From: Atkinsonella hypoxylon
Lineage: Eukaryota > Ascomycota > Sordariomycetes > Hypocreales > Clavicipitaceae
Direction: 5' to 3'
Length of the DNA: 17,485 nt
NCBI GenBank assembly: GCA_000729835.1
Contig: JFHB01000359.1
Coordinates: forward strand, 1 to 17,485
Part shown: positions 16,791-17,485 of the stretch, in pieces
Layout of the letters: the number at the start of each line of letters is the position of its first letter
How positions within the stretch are numbered: the stretch's first letter is position 1
The notes under the pieces: generated by a model
What the model saw: only the letters and a program-made list of their open reading frames with translations
What the model was told of the DNA's origin: nothing
Databases searched by the model: none
Translations under genes and position numbers: made by a program

Positions 16791-17485
16791 TGTTAAAAAT
16801 AAGCTACCCTGTATAGCCTATTTTTTATGCTTGCTAGTTGCCTGTTAGTTGCTCTATCACGTGACCCTAACTAGGTCTTGTTACGTTGATTTTTGGTAGA
16901 GATATCGCTGTTACTAGATGCAAAACATCTAGAATCGACTAAGGCAAAGTTGCCTAACCTATAGCCAACTTTAACTGCGATTTTCTCCACAACTAGCAAT
17001 AGTAGAAATTCAAGAAGTATACTATTCAAAAGCTAAGAATTAGGGCTATCTAATGGTATAATTGTTAAATAGAGTTGCTTATAAGGGTTGCTTGTTATTA
17101 GTGGAATTTGTTAAATTGTGCACGTAAGTTTCTTGTTTGTATAGCTATAAGTCGATTTTTTTGTTTTTATATAGTAAATCTTTTTGCGGAAATTATAAAG
17201 TAGCCTATAAGCCCCTTCTAGCAACTACAGCCTACCAATATAGTTAGAGGGTCTATAAGGGACTGGAAAGATTTAAGATTCTACCCTCACTAACTTATTT
17301 GTTACAGCGCTCTCAATATAAAGATACTACTATTACAGTTATCTATTGCCTCTACGTGATCTATACTATACACTACAGCTTGATTTAGGCCGCTGCTGCT
17401 TCTACTACGTGATAATTGCTAGAAGCAATTATAGGTGCTAATCTAAGAGACCACTACCCTCTTAGATATCTAGTCCTGTAATCCC
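16791..17485 (-). mobile_element. Family B LTR, inverted, cut by the window edge
   Basis: Inverted copy of the element at 7981-8679. The window ends at TCTAGTCCTGTAATCCC, so by comparison with the other copies about 14 bases are missing and the element should end near 17499. No internal coding region follows within the window. Confidence 0.9.

Noticed and set aside
1..17485. CRISPR array, bacterial operon or prokaryotic mobile element
   Set aside because: Telomere repeats, spliceosomal introns and RIP-type decay show a fungal chromosome; the repeats are transposon copies, not spaced arrays.

Overview
This window is a chromosome end of a filamentous ascomycete (Pezizomycotina-type) fungus. 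It opens with a telomere written on its C-rich strand (CCCTAA repeats, 1-132). Most of what follows is AT-rich wreckage of transposable elements whose damage is almost entirely C-to-T and G-to-A. Stops are nearly all TAA or TAG where CAA, CAG or TGG would be expected, which is the signature of repeat-induced point mutation (RIP). I cannot name the species.

Layout, telomere inward. 133-1092: AT-rich sequence without a recognisable gene. 1093-1747: a roughly 480 bp repeat (family A) whose end is tandemly multiplied. About 1900-5150: the only gene-quality island. It holds an unrecognised broken reading frame on the plus strand (1935-2498), about 1.1 kb of intergenic DNA, and an apparently intact four-exon protein kinase gene on the minus strand (3623-4929; 384 aa once three 49-52 nt introns are removed). 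5307-5782: an inverted family A copy, so the island lies between inward-facing copies of one repeat. 5955-12905: a third A copy split by a complete chromodomain-type Ty3/Gypsy retrotransposon (6017-12693; 331 bp LTRs; CAGAG target duplication), which is itself split by a 699 bp solo LTR (family B, 7981-8679; GTTAC duplication).

12981-17485: a second nest. An LTR-like block (12981-13421) and a fourth A copy (13549-14039) are followed by a minus-strand Ty1/Copia Gag-protease fragment (14042-16625). That fragment is interrupted by a B solo LTR (14105-14811; GTTGG) and by an internally deleted LTR element (15502-16397; ATAGC). It then runs into two tandem inverted B copies (16626-17485), the last cut by the window edge. 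Removing the insertions with one copy of each target duplication restores a single Copia frame, which supports the boundaries.

The most unusual signal is in the two LTRs of the Gypsy element. All 49 differences I counted are transitions. They switch polarity once, at the same LTR offset (134-139): the outer parts of both LTRs are unmutated and the inner parts are mutated. This looks like a clean solo LTR joined to an already mutated, circularly permuted element, or a very symmetric RIP boundary. The kinase is the only gene likely to make a working protein here.
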